This document shows positions 26,920-35,316 of a stretch of DNA of 64,000 nt, one piece after another. The notes beneath the pieces were generated by a model. That model was not told where the DNA came from, ran no database searches, and saw only the letters and a program-made list of their open reading frames with translations. The position numbers were made by a program, and so were the translations under genes. Source of the DNA: Regnicoccus_A sp014224355 (GTDB lineage Bacteria > Cyanobacteriota > Cyanobacteriia > PCC-6307 > Cyanobiaceae); NCBI RefSeq assembly GCF_050920705.1, contig NZ_CP154799.1, positions 1,178,001 to 1,242,000 on the forward strand, written 5' to 3'. The stretch's first letter is position 1, and each line of letters opens with the position of its first letter.

Positions 26920-27819
26920 GTGGCCACAACTGGAGTCGTGGCGGCCCTGGCCGCAGCCCTCTGCTGGGCGCTCTCCAGCAGCCTCTGGCGGCGGTTGCCC
27001 ACCTCCTTGAGCGCCGCCCAGCTCAACCTGGTCAAGAACCTGCTCGCGGTGGGTCTGCAGTTGCCGGTTCTGCTTCTGGGGGGCTGGCTGGTCTCCCCCC
27101 TGGCGCTGATGCTGCTTCTTGCCAGCGGCGTGGTCGGCATCGCCCTGGGGGACAGCCTCTACTTTGCGGCCCTGCGCCGGCTGGGGACGCGCCGCACCCT
27201 CACCCTCGAGGCGGGTGGTCCGGCGCTGTCGCTGCTGGGCGGAGCCCTGTTTCTGGCCGAGTGGCCCCGCTGGCCCCAGGGGCTTGGGGTGGCCCTGATC
27301 TGCCTCTCGGTGGCGCTGGTGGCCCGTCAGCCGTCCCCGGCAGGGGGATCGGCCGGGCTGCCCCTGCCCCGGGAGGGCCAGCGCCTTGGGCTGATGCTGG
27401 CCCTGGCCGCGTTGGTCTGCGGCAGTGCCGGTGCTCTGCTCTCGCGAGCGGCTCTGCGGGACTCGGCGTTGCCACCGCTGCAGTCGGCCACCCTGCGCCT
27501 GGCGGCCGCGGCTGTCGTGATGCTGCCTTTGCTGTGGCGGCTGCCTCCCCCTGGCCTGCGTCCGCGCCCCCTGCGGCGGCGCTGGCCCCTGGTGCTGCTG
27601 GCCACCCTGCTGGGTACGAGCGGCGGCATCGTGCTGCAGCAGACCGCCCTGCAGCACCTTCCTGCCGGACTGGCCGTGGCCCTGCTGGCCACCGCTCCGG
27701 TGCTGGCCCTGCCGCTGGCGGGGCTGGAGGGGGACCGGCCGGGCTTCGGCGGGTTGGTGGCGGCGCTGCTGGCCCTGGCTGGGGTCAGCCTGGTGGTGGG
27801 GCTTGGCTGGAGAGGCTGA
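26920..27819 (+). CDS. EamA/DMT-family transporter
   Basis: 299 aa with about ten hydrophobic segments in two homologous halves, the EamA (DUF6) arrangement. The first half starts VAALAAALCWALSSSLWRRL and contains GDSLYFAALRRLGTRR. The second starts GLMLALAALVCGSAGALLSR and contains GTSGGIVLQQTALQHLPAG. Cargo is unknown: family members move amino acids, nucleotide sugars or drugs. GTG start. Its 3' end overlaps the convergent gene at 27785 by about 35 bases. Confidence 0.82.
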   Translation: MATTGVVAALAAALCWALSSSLWRRLPTSLSAAQLNLVKNLLAVGLQLPVLLLGGWLVSPLALMLLLASGVVGIALGDSLYFAALRRLGTRRTLTLEAGGPALSLLGGALFLAEWPRWPQGLGVALICLSVALVARQPSPAGGSAGLPLPREGQRLGLMLALAALVCGSAGALLSRAALRDSALPPLQSATLRLAAAAVVMLPLLWRLPPPGLRPRPLRRRWPLVLLATLLGTSGGIVLQQTALQHLPAGLAVALLATAPVLALPLAGLEGDRPGFGGLVAALLALAGVSLVVGLGWRG

Positions 27820-28174
27820 GCCGGGCCCTGGCCTCCGCTTCGGCCCAGGCGATCAGGTCATGGATCTCGAGGGCGAGAAGCTCGCAGCCCCGCTGGGCCG
27901 CCAGCTCCTGCAACTGGCCGGCCCCACGTTCCAGCTGGGTGAGGAACACCTGCTGAAATTCCGGATCGGGTGCCAGGGAACTGTGCCGGGCGCTCCAGGC
28001 GGCCAGAGCTGAGCTGGACGGCAGGGGCCCCGTGCGGCTGCCGGCCACCTGCTGGAGGGTGCGCAGGCAGTGGGCTAGCAGGCGCAGGTGGTGGCGTTCC
28101 AGGCTGGGGAGAAGGGTGGCTTCGAGGGCGGCCAGGTCGCTGGCATCCAGCGGACCGGTCTCGGCCTCAGCCAT
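27785..28174 (-). CDS. Conserved hypothetical protein downstream of sufR
   Basis: 129 aa, soluble, helical, rich in Ala, Leu and Glu. Notable stretches are HLRLLAHCLRTLQQVAG and FLTQLERGAGQLQELAAQ, suggesting amphipathic helices or a coiled bundle. No domain recognised. Its ATG lies inside the sufR end (eight-base overlap), so it is probably translated from the sufR mRNA and could act in Fe-S regulation or assembly. That is inference from position only. Confidence 0.65.
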   Translation of the reverse strand: MAEAETGPLDASDLAALEATLLPSLERHHLRLLAHCLRTLQQVAGSRTGPLPSSSALAAWSARHSSLAPDPEFQQVFLTQLERGAGQLQELAAQRGCELLALEIHDLIAWAEAEARARLSLSSQAPPPG

Positions 28175-28835
28175 CGTGGGAGCTCAGGGGAGCACCCTCC
28201 AGGCGAGGGGTGATGCGGAATCCGCAGGAGTGGCCGGCTTCGAGCCGCCAGTGCACCCGCTCGACGCTGCAGTCGGGGAAGGTGTGGCGCATCTGTTGGA
28301 GCTCCTGGTCACAGAGCACTGGGAACTGTTCGGCCAAGCGGGAGACGGAACAGTGAAATTCGCTCATGCACCAGGAGAGCCCATCGGACTCCGGGTGACA
28401 GTCGCTGACGTAGCCCTCGCGGCAGCGGAGCTTCACCAACCGCTCCAAGCGCTCCAGCAGGGAGCCGCTGCCGATCTGACGCCGGTAATCGTGGGCTTTG
28501 GCGATGGCCTGCTGGCGCAGGAGGGTCTGAACGGTGTCGGCCGGGAGGCTGTCGGCCATGGAGGTGAGCAGTCCGAGGGCGAAATGCTCGCTGCCGTTGG
28601 GAAACTGGTCGTGCCCTTCGGCCGTCAGGTGCCAGTGGTTGCTGGGTCGGCCTGGCCCTTCGCTGCTGGGACTGCTGGCCACAAGGCCATCATCTTCAAG
28701 GCTGCGAAGGTGGCGGCGCATGATCTGGACGGACACACCGAGCAGCTCAGCCAGCTGAGCGGCTGTGGCCTCGCCCTGGCGCAGAAGAAGGGCGAGTGCT
28801 GCTTCTCGGGTTGGGGCCTGGGTGGAAGCGCTCAT
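28167..28835 (-). CDS. sufR: Iron-sulfur cluster biogenesis transcriptional regulator SufR
   Basis: 222 aa DeoR/ArsR-like repressor of the suf genes. The N-terminal winged helix-turn-helix reads TREAALALLLRQGEATAAQL then LGVSVQIMRRHLRSLEDDGL, followed by the wing with GPGRPSNHWHLT. The C-terminal half carries the cluster-binding cysteines seen as YVSDC, LSWCMSEFHCSV, FPVLCDQ and FPDCSV. In known SufR, a [4Fe-4S] cluster on the protein permits repression, and loss of the cluster derepresses sufBCDS. ATG 28835 was chosen; the open frame runs further to 28877. Divergent from ftrC-sufBCDS with a likely operator between. Confidence 0.93.
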   Translation of the reverse strand: MSASTQAPTREAALALLLRQGEATAAQLAELLGVSVQIMRRHLRSLEDDGLVASSPSSEGPGRPSNHWHLTAEGHDQFPNGSEHFALGLLTSMADSLPADTVQTLLRQQAIAKAHDYRRQIGSGSLLERLERLVKLRCREGYVSDCHPESDGLSWCMSEFHCSVSRLAEQFPVLCDQELQQMRHTFPDCSVERVHWRLEAGHSCGFRITPRLEGAPLSSHDG

Positions 28836-29138
28836 CGGACACTCAGCCCGGTTCGTCCGGTCGCGAACCTTCTCCACACCTTGCCACGCTCCTCCGGGTG
28901 TTGGGGTTGAGGCCGTTCACAATGGCCTCAGACCCATCCCCAGCTCCGTTGTCCTAGGGTTGTCGGTAACGAAACCATTGAGTTTCGTAATTCAGTGGCA
29001 CGGCCTGTTCGGTCATTGATCTCCACCCGGCACCCCGTCAGCGCCCCGCCGCTCTTCCGCCGCTGGGTTCCGTCGGCTCCTTGCCGCCGCCCGCGGGACA
29101 CGTCCACGCCTCGGTGACTCCCTCGTTTTTCTGAATTC
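28836..29138. promoter_or_regulatory. Divergent sufR / ftrC-suf promoter region
   Basis: 303-base non-coding region between the divergent starts of sufR and ftrC. It contains the inverted repeat annotated separately at 28967-28990. It also has direct GTTGTC elements near 28949 and 28959. The right half (29000-29135) is a long leader for ftrC with no hairpin that I could identify. Confidence 0.6.
28967..28990. promoter_or_regulatory. Probable SufR operator (inverted repeat)
   Basis: Nine-base arms (28967-28975 and 28982-28990) around a six-base spacer, with one mismatch. The core is AAC-N6-GTT. As I recall, the SufR site described in Synechocystis is CAAC-N6-GTTG, so spacing and core agree. 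It sits midway between the divergent sufR and ftrC/suf genes, where a repressor could act on both. Confidence 0.62.
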
Positions 29139-29510
29139 ATGTCCGACGCCCCCTCCGCCACGGCCGCCCCCAGCAGTGAAAGCCTGGAGTTGATCCGGCG
29201 TTTCGCCGAGGCCTACGCCAAGCGGACCGACACCTATTTCTGCAGCGATCCCGGGGTGACTGCGGTGGTGCTCGAAGGCCTGGCCCGCCACAAGGAGCAA
29301 CTGGGCGCGGCCCTCTGTCCCTGCCGCCACTACGAAGACAAGCAGGCCGAAGCGGAGCAGGCGTTCTGGAACTGCCCCTGCGTGCCCATGCGGGAGCGAA
29401 AGGAGTGCCACTGCATGCTGTTCCTCACCGAAGACAATCCCTTCCGTGGAGAGGGACAGACAATCGGCCTCGATGAGATCAAGGCCCACACTGCACCTCC
29501 TGCCGCCTGA
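29139..29510 (+). CDS. ftrC: Ferredoxin:thioredoxin reductase, catalytic (beta) subunit
   Basis: 123 aa. Transfers electrons from photosynthetically reduced ferredoxin to thioredoxin through a [4Fe-4S] cluster and a redox disulfide. All seven expected cysteines are visible: C35, C60, C62, C79, C81, C90 and C92. They form the diagnostic CPC-X16-CPC-X8-CHC pattern. The N-terminal 15 residues are Ala/Ser-rich. The gene is first in the suf operon, five bases before sufB, so the supply of this Fe-S enzyme is tied to the Fe-S assembly genes and presumably to SufR control. Confidence 0.95.
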   Translation: MSDAPSATAAPSSESLELIRRFAEAYAKRTDTYFCSDPGVTAVVLEGLARHKEQLGAALCPCRHYEDKQAEAEQAFWNCPCVPMRERKECHCMLFLTEDNPFRGEGQTIGLDEIKAHTAPPAA

Positions 29511-29515
29511 CCACC

Positions 29516-30958
29516 ATGAGCAGCTCCACCAGCGTCGATGATCTGGTCAGTCAGCCATACAAATATGGTTTCGTCACTGATATCGAAACCGACAAGATCG
29601 ACAAGGGTCTGAGTGAAGATGTCGTCCGGCTGATTTCCTCGAAGAACCACGAGCCTCAGTTTCTGCTTGATTTTCGCCTTCGGGCTTATGAGCAGTGGCT
29701 GCGCATGGAGGAGCCTGATTGGGCGTCCATCGGATACCCGGCCATCGACTATCAGGACATCATCTACTACGCCGCTCCCCGTCAGCAGGAGAAGAAGGCC
29801 AGCCTGGATGAGGTGGATCCGAAGTTGCTGGAAACCTTCGACAAACTCGGCATCCCCCTCAGCGAGCAGAAGCGGCTCAGCAATGTTGCTGTTGATGCAG
29901 TCTTCGACAGCGTCTCGATTGCCACCACCTACCGCGAGAAGCTCGCCGAGCACGGTGTGATCTTCTGCTCGATCAGCGAGGCCGTCAAGGATCATCCCGA
30001 GTTGATCGAGCGCTATCTCGGCACTGTCGTTCCCTGCAACGACAACTTCTTCGCGGCGCTCAATTCCGCTGTCTTCAGTGACGGCTCCTTCGTGTTCATC
30101 CCAAAGGGCGTGGAATGCCCGATGGAGCTCTCCACTTATTTTCGCATCAATTCCGGCGATACGGGCCAGTTCGAGCGCACCTTGATCGTGGCTGAAGAAG
30201 GTGCTTCGGTCAGTTACCTGGAGGGTTGCACCGCCCCGATGTTCGACACCAACCAGCTGCATGCTGCTGTGGTGGAGCTGGTGGCTCTCGATGATGCCAC
30301 CATCAAATACTCCACTGTCCAGAACTGGTATGCGGGCGATGAGAACGGTGTGGGCGGCATCTACAACTTCGTGACCAAGCGTGGCCAGTGCCGGGGCGAC
30401 CGCAGCCACATCAGCTGGACCCAGGTGGAAACCGGTTCAGCGATCACCTGGAAGTATCCCAGTTGCGTGCTTCAGGGGGCTCATTCGGTCGGTGAGTTCT
30501 ACTCCGTGGCGCTCACCAACAACTGTCAGCAGGCCGATACGGGCACCAAGATGGTGCACGTGGGTCCAAACACCCGATCCACGATCGTGAGCAAGGGCAT
30601 CAGCGCCGGCCGTTCCTCCAACAGTTACAGGGGGCTGGTTCAGATCGGCCCCAAGGCCCAGGGAGCTCGCAATTACAGCCAGTGCGATTCGATGCTGATC
30701 GGCGATCAGGCGGGTGCCAACACCTATCCGTACATCCGCTCTCAGCAACCTGAGGCCAATGTGGAGCATGAGGCCAGCACCTGCCGCATCTCCGCGGATC
30801 AGCTCTTCTACCTGCAGAGCCGAGGCATCGGCTTTGAGGAGGCGGTGTCCATGATGGTGAGCGGTTTCTGCCGGGATGTGTTCAATCAGCTGCCGATGGA
30901 ATTCGCTGCTGAGGCCGACAAGCTCCTGGCCCTGAAGCTGGAGGGCTCGGTGGGCTGA
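29516..30958 (+). CDS. sufB: Fe-S cluster assembly scaffold protein SufB
   Basis: 480 aa, the usual SufB length. With SufC and SufD it forms the scaffold complex SufBC2D. Conserved segments include YKYGFVTDIETDKIDKGL at the N-terminus, SVSYLEGCTAPMFDTNQLHA, NFVTKRGQCRGDRSHISWTQ, and the C-terminal ANVEHEASTCRISADQLFYL-type core. The Cys in that last segment and the nearby Glu/His residues match the cluster-binding region. The ATG is six bases after the ftrC stop. SufC starts 81 bases downstream. Confidence 0.97.
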   Translation: MSSSTSVDDLVSQPYKYGFVTDIETDKIDKGLSEDVVRLISSKNHEPQFLLDFRLRAYEQWLRMEEPDWASIGYPAIDYQDIIYYAAPRQQEKKASLDEVDPKLLETFDKLGIPLSEQKRLSNVAVDAVFDSVSIATTYREKLAEHGVIFCSISEAVKDHPELIERYLGTVVPCNDNFFAALNSAVFSDGSFVFIPKGVECPMELSTYFRINSGDTGQFERTLIVAEEGASVSYLEGCTAPMFDTNQLHAAVVELVALDDATIKYSTVQNWYAGDENGVGGIYNFVTKRGQCRGDRSHISWTQVETGSAITWKYPSCVLQGAHSVGEFYSVALTNNCQQADTGTKMVHVGPNTRSTIVSKGISAGRSSNSYRGLVQIGPKAQGARNYSQCDSMLIGDQAGANTYPYIRSQQPEANVEHEASTCRISADQLFYLQSRGIGFEEAVSMMVSGFCRDVFNQLPMEFAAEADKLLALKLEGSVG

Positions 30959-31039
30959 AGCAGTCCCGGCCATCGGCCAAAGGTTTTGTCCCCCTGGAGC
31001 TTGGCTCCTTTCTTTGTTCTTTCCCTTGTTCCGTCAGCT

Positions 31040-31828
31040 GTGATTCGCCCCGACGCCGATACCCTCCTCGAGATCGTTGACCTTCAGGCCCGCGTGGAGG
31101 ACAAGCCGATCCTCAAGGGTGTGAACCTCACGATCAAGGCTGGAGAGATCCACGCCGTGATGGGCCGCAACGGCAGCGGCAAGAGCACCCTCTCCAAGGT
31201 GCTGGCGGGCCATCCCGCTTACACCGTCACCGGCGGCAGCGTGCGTTACCGCGGCGCTGACCTGCTTGATCTCGAACCGGAGCAGCGGGCTCGGCTGGGA
31301 CTGTTCCTTGGGTTCCAGTATCCCGTGGAGATCCCCGGGGTGAGCAACCTCGAGTTTCTTCGGGTGTCCACCAATGCCCGTCGCCTCGAGAAAGGAGAGG
31401 AGGAGCTCGACACCTTCGCCTTCGAAGACCTGGTGCGTGAGCGTCTGGAGGTGGTGCAGATGGATCCGGCCTTCCTGGATCGCAGCGTGAATGAGGGCTT
31501 CTCCGGCGGCGAGAAGAAGCGCAACGAGATTCTGCAGATGGCCCTGCTGGATCCCGTGGTGGCGATCCTCGATGAAACCGATTCCGGCCTCGACATCGAC
31601 GCCCTGCGCATTGTGGCCGGTGGTGTGAATCATCTCGCCAGCCCCGAGAACGCCACCCTCCTGATCACTCACTACCAGCGCCTTCTGGATGTGATCACTC
31701 CTGACTATGTGCATGTCATGGCCGGCGGCCGCATCCTGCGAACCGGCGGCAAGGAGCTGGCGCTGGAGCTTGAAGATCGCGGCTACGACTGGGTGGACCA
31801 GGAGCTGGCCGTGCTGGAGGTGGCCTGA
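31040..31828 (+). CDS. sufC: Fe-S assembly ATPase SufC
   Basis: 262 aa ABC-type ATPase that drives the SufBC2D scaffold. Walker A is MGRNGSGKSTLSKVL, the Q-loop is LFLGFQYPVEIPGV, the signature is FSGGEKKRNEILQM, Walker B is PVVAILDETDSGLD, and the switch His is in LLITHYQRLL. No membrane domain. The GTG at 31040 gives the natural N-terminus; the frame is open further upstream but lacks similarity. Its TGA overlaps the sufD ATG by one base. Confidence 0.97.
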   Translation: MIRPDADTLLEIVDLQARVEDKPILKGVNLTIKAGEIHAVMGRNGSGKSTLSKVLAGHPAYTVTGGSVRYRGADLLDLEPEQRARLGLFLGFQYPVEIPGVSNLEFLRVSTNARRLEKGEEELDTFAFEDLVRERLEVVQMDPAFLDRSVNEGFSGGEKKRNEILQMALLDPVVAILDETDSGLDIDALRIVAGGVNHLASPENATLLITHYQRLLDVITPDYVHVMAGGRILRTGGKELALELEDRGYDWVDQELAVLEVA

Positions 31829-33087
31829 TGGTGGCTTCGATCCCCAGCACTGGTGCCGTGGCCGCCACCACGTGGGTGACCTCCTTTCTCCAGCAGCTTC
31901 CCGCTCCGTCTGGTGAGATGGAAGCTGTTCAGTGGCGTGGCCGTGAGGCCCTCTCCCGCCAGCCGTTGCCCTCGCGCCGCCAGGAAGACTGGCGTTTCAC
32001 CGACCTGGCGCCGCTCACGGCCCTTGCCCCGGCCTTCGAGCAGACCACCAGCCCTCTTCCCTCGTCATGGCCTGAGCCGGCAGCCGATGTGCTGCGTCTT
32101 CGGCTCGATGCCCCCGGGGATCCTCTGACCGGCCAGAGCCTGCCCGCCGGTCTCTCGCTTCTGAGCAGTGAGGAGGTGCAGCAGGCTCTGGGCCACACCC
32201 TGGCCACCTGCAATTGCGAGCAACACTGGCCGGTGGAGCTCAACCAGGCCACGGCCACCCGGGTGCTGGCCCTGCGGGTGAGTGGTGCGGTGGCCACCAC
32301 CCTCGAGCTGGTGAGCGAAGCCACCGGCGATGGCGTGCTGCGCCCCGTGAGAGTGCTGCTGCTGCTGGAGGAGAAAGCCAGCCTCGATGTGCTGCAGGTG
32401 CAGCTCGGTGCCGGTGCCAGCCTCTCGAGCCTGGTTCTCGAAGCCCATCTGGGCCGCGAATCACAGCTGCGCCACGGTCTGCTGGCCCTGGGTGAGGGCC
32501 CGGCCTGCCTGCTGGCTCATCTGGCGGTGGAGCAGGAGCCCCGCAGCCGGCTGGAGTCGGTTTGGGCCAGCCACGGCTGGGCGCTCTCCCGCTTCGAGCC
32601 GCGGGTGGTGCAGGTGGATGGCGAGGCCACCACCAACCTCAAGGCCCTGCAACTGGCCGATGGCCAGCAACTGGTGGACACCCACAGCCGTGTGGAATTC
32701 CGCGGGCCGGAGGGGCAGCTGGATCAGCTGCACAAGGCGATCGCCGACGACCGAGGCCGCAGCGTGTTCAACGGGGCCGTGAAGGTGCCACGGGCCGCCC
32801 AGCGCACCAAGGCCGCCCAGCTCAGCCGCAACCTGCTGCTCTCCAGCCAGGCCCGCATCGACACCAAGCCGGAGCTCGAAATCGTGGCCGACGACGTGCG
32901 CTGCGCCCATGGCGCCACGGTGAGCCGGCTCCAGACCGATGAACTCTTCTACCTGCAGAGCCGGGGGCTCTCGGCTGCCGTGGCCGCCGGGCTGCTCAAG
33001 CGTGGCTTCTGCGAGGAAGTGCTGCGCACGCTGCCTGGTGCGGCCGTCGCCTGGAGCCCGTTGCAGCGTCTGCTGGGGGAGGGCTGA
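31828..33087 (+). CDS. sufD: Fe-S cluster assembly protein SufD
   Basis: 419 aa, a degenerate paralogue of SufB. Recognisable stretches are PSRRQEDWRFTDLAPL near the N-terminus, WALSRFEPRVVQVDGEATTNLKAL in the middle, and the C-terminal QTDELFYLQSRGLSAAVAAGLL, parallel to the same region of SufB. It pairs with SufB on the SufC dimer. The start is coupled to sufC (TGATG). Confidence 0.96.
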   Translation: MVASIPSTGAVAATTWVTSFLQQLPAPSGEMEAVQWRGREALSRQPLPSRRQEDWRFTDLAPLTALAPAFEQTTSPLPSSWPEPAADVLRLRLDAPGDPLTGQSLPAGLSLLSSEEVQQALGHTLATCNCEQHWPVELNQATATRVLALRVSGAVATTLELVSEATGDGVLRPVRVLLLLEEKASLDVLQVQLGAGASLSSLVLEAHLGRESQLRHGLLALGEGPACLLAHLAVEQEPRSRLESVWASHGWALSRFEPRVVQVDGEATTNLKALQLADGQQLVDTHSRVEFRGPEGQLDQLHKAIADDRGRSVFNGAVKVPRAAQRTKAAQLSRNLLLSSQARIDTKPELEIVADDVRCAHGATVSRLQTDELFYLQSRGLSAAVAAGLLKRGFCEEVLRTLPGAAVAWSPLQRLLGEG

Positions 33088-33092
33088 TCACA

Positions 33093-34424
33093 ATGCCGTA
33101 CATCGCCTCCGCCCCTCTCTCCAAGCCCGCCGACCTGATCAAGGCCGCTGACCATTCCTCAGTTTCTGCCCAGGCCGGCCCTGATGATCTGGCGGCCCTC
33201 ACCCGTGCTGATTTTCCGCTGCTGGCGGATCAGGCCTGCCTGGGGCAGCCCCTGATCTATCTCGATCACGCCGCCACCAGCCAGAAACCCCGGGCGGTGC
33301 TCGATGCCCTGCAGCGCTACTACACCCACGACAACGCCAACGTGCACCGGGGGGCCCACCAGCTCAGCGCCCGGGCCACCGATGCCTTCGAAGGCGCCCG
33401 CGACAAGACCGCCCGCTTCGTTGGCGCCGCCACTCCACGGGAGATCGTGTTCACCCGCAATGCCAGCGAGGCGATCAACCTGGTGGCCCGCAGCTGGGGT
33501 GATGCCTTTCTGCGACCTGGCGATGAGATCCTGCTCACGGTGATGGAGCACCACAGCAACCTGGTGCCCTGGCAGCAGCTGGCTGAGCGCATGGGTGTCC
33601 GGTTGCGCCATGCCGGCCTCACCGCCAGCGGTGAACTGGATCTTGATGATCTGCGCAGTCAGATCAGCGAGCGCACCCGGCTGGTGAGCGTGGTGCAGAT
33701 CAGCAACACCCTGGGCTGCCACAACCCGATCAGCGCGATTGCCGAGCTCACCCACGCCGCCGGCGCCCTTTTGCTGGTGGATGCCTGCCAGAGCCTGCCG
33801 CACCTGCCGGTGAACGTTCAGAACCTCAGGGCTGATTTCCTGGTGGGCTCCTCCCACAAGCTCTGTGGCCCCACGGGCATGGGCTTTCTCTGGGCGCGGG
33901 AGGCGCTGCTCGAGGCGATGCCGCCGTTCCTGGGCGGTGGCGAAATGATCCAGGATGTGTACCTCGACCACAGCACCTGGGCGGAGCTGCCCCACAAGTT
34001 CGAAGCGGGAACCCCGGCCATCGGCGAGGCCGTGGGCATGGGTGCGGCGCTCGACTATCTGAGTGCACTTGGTCTTGATCGCATCCACGCCTGGGAACAG
34101 CGGCTCACCGCCCATCTGTTCCAGCGCCTGCAGGCAATCGAAGGGCTCAGAGTGCTTGGCCCCACCCCCCAGCAACAGCCCGACCGTGGTGCCCTGGCCG
34201 CCTTCGTGGTGGAAGGTCTCCATGCCAACGATCTCGCCGCCTTGCTGGATGCCAGCGGCATCTGCATCCGCAGTGGCCATCACTGCACCCAGCCCCTCCA
34301 TCGCCACTACGGAATCAGCGGTTCGGCGCGCGCCAGCCTCAGCTTCACCACAACACTCGCAGAGATCGACCGCTTCGCCGAGGAGCTGGAGAGCAGCGTG
34401 GCCTTCCTGCGCGAGCACAGCTGA
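33093..34424 (+). CDS. sufS: Cysteine desulfurase SufS (group II)
   Basis: 443 aa PLP enzyme that takes sulfur from cysteine for cluster assembly. The PLP lysine is K256 in GSSHKLCGPTGMGF and the catalytic persulfide cysteine is C398 in RSGHHCTQPLH, the short-loop RSGHHC type of group II. Other family marks are YLDHAATSQKP and NVHRGAHQLS. The first 35 residues are an unconserved extension, so a later start is possible, although the ATG is six bases past the sufD stop. Confidence 0.96.
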   Translation: MPYIASAPLSKPADLIKAADHSSVSAQAGPDDLAALTRADFPLLADQACLGQPLIYLDHAATSQKPRAVLDALQRYYTHDNANVHRGAHQLSARATDAFEGARDKTARFVGAATPREIVFTRNASEAINLVARSWGDAFLRPGDEILLTVMEHHSNLVPWQQLAERMGVRLRHAGLTASGELDLDDLRSQISERTRLVSVVQISNTLGCHNPISAIAELTHAAGALLLVDACQSLPHLPVNVQNLRADFLVGSSHKLCGPTGMGFLWAREALLEAMPPFLGGGEMIQDVYLDHSTWAELPHKFEAGTPAIGEAVGMGAALDYLSALGLDRIHAWEQRLTAHLFQRLQAIEGLRVLGPTPQQQPDRGALAAFVVEGLHANDLAALLDASGICIRSGHHCTQPLHRHYGISGSARASLSFTTTLAEIDRFAEELESSVAFLREHS

Positions 34425-34439
34425 GCGGCAGGCCCTTTG

Positions 34440-34835
34440 ATGCTGGAGCTCGTGGCGGCGCTGCTGATCGATCTCTCCGAGCAGAAGCTCTATGCCTACG
34501 ACGACCAGCAACGGTTGCTCTACGCCGCCCTGGTCTCCACGGGCAGCCCTGTGACACCAACCCCCACCGGGCGGTTTCAGATCGGCAGCAAGTACAGCGA
34601 AACGCCGCTGGTGGGTCCCGACTACCGCATCCCCGCCGTGCCGAACGTGATGTGCCTCAGTGGCGGCGGCCTGGTTCCGGATCGCCTCTGCCTGCATCCG
34701 GCCCCCTGGCAGGAGAGGGCCGGTCAGTGCTTCGGTGTGGCCCGCAGCCACGGCTGCATCCGCACCACGAGCGCCACGGCCCGCTGGCTGTTTTCGCGCA
34801 CGGCTGTGGGCACGCCGGTCGAGATTCGCCCCTGA
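34440..34835 (+). CDS. Minimal L,D-transpeptidase (YkuD) domain protein
   Basis: 131 aa consisting of only a YkuD catalytic domain. It starts with LLIDLSEQKLYAYDDQQRLL, has TPTPTGRFQIGSK, CLHP and the active-site SHGCIRTT. In the family the catalytic Cys forms 3-3 peptidoglycan cross-links in the periplasm. No signal peptide, LysM or peptidoglycan-binding domain is visible, which is odd for an exported enzyme. The gene starts 15 bases after sufS on the same strand. The start was placed at ATG 34440; an upstream TTG adds one residue. Confidence 0.82.
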   Translation: MLELVAALLIDLSEQKLYAYDDQQRLLYAALVSTGSPVTPTPTGRFQIGSKYSETPLVGPDYRIPAVPNVMCLSGGGLVPDRLCLHPAPWQERAGQCFGVARSHGCIRTTSATARWLFSRTAVGTPVEIRP

Positions 34836-34983
34836 GGGCCAACGCACCGAGTTTGCGGAATGTTGGCATCAAGCTTGAGACCCTCAGCCTCTCGATGGAG
34901 ACTGGTTCAATGGAGTGCCGCTTGGATTTTGTGCTCAGCATGATCATTGTCTCGGCAGTCTTTGGTCACTGAAATTAAGGCGC

Positions 34984-35310
34984 ATGGGTTTTCATCCAAC
35001 AGTGATGCTCCTGATTGGAGGAGTCATTCTCACTCTCGGTGATCTCGCCATCAAGACCTGGATTATCAAGGAGAATCGACCGGCTTTCTGGCTGGGCATG
35101 ATGATCTATGCGGTGGGCATGGCCATCCTCGCCCATACCTTTCGCTATAGGAATATCGCTACGGCATCAATCATCTGTGTGGTTTTTAACGTGATCACAC
35201 TGATTCTGGCGACAAGACTGATCTACGGCGAGAATATCAGCAAGCAGCAGTATGTGGGAATGGCGGTGGGAGTGTTGGCGATCATCATCCTGGAATCTGA
35301 TCAGGCCTGA
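34984..35310 (+). CDS. Small four-helix DMT/SMR-like membrane protein
   Basis: 108 aa with four hydrophobic segments (about 6-24, 33-52, 60-79 and 87-105). The size and layout resemble small multidrug resistance or half-EamA proteins. The C-terminal part reads YGENISKQQYVGMAVGVLAII, typical of DMT repeat ends. No substrate can be assigned. Base composition is more AT-rich than the neighbours, and the 148 bases upstream are non-coding. It converges with the methyltransferase at 35317. Confidence 0.7.
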   Translation: MGFHPTVMLLIGGVILTLGDLAIKTWIIKENRPAFWLGMMIYAVGMAILAHTFRYRNIATASIICVVFNVITLILATRLIYGENISKQQYVGMAVGVLAIIILESDQA

Positions 35311-35316
35311 GTTGAT

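Noticed and set aside
33159..34847. 562-codon minus-strand frame opposite sufS and the YkuD gene
   Set aside because: Antisense to two well-supported genes and made of repetitive Gly/Ala/Gln/His sequence.
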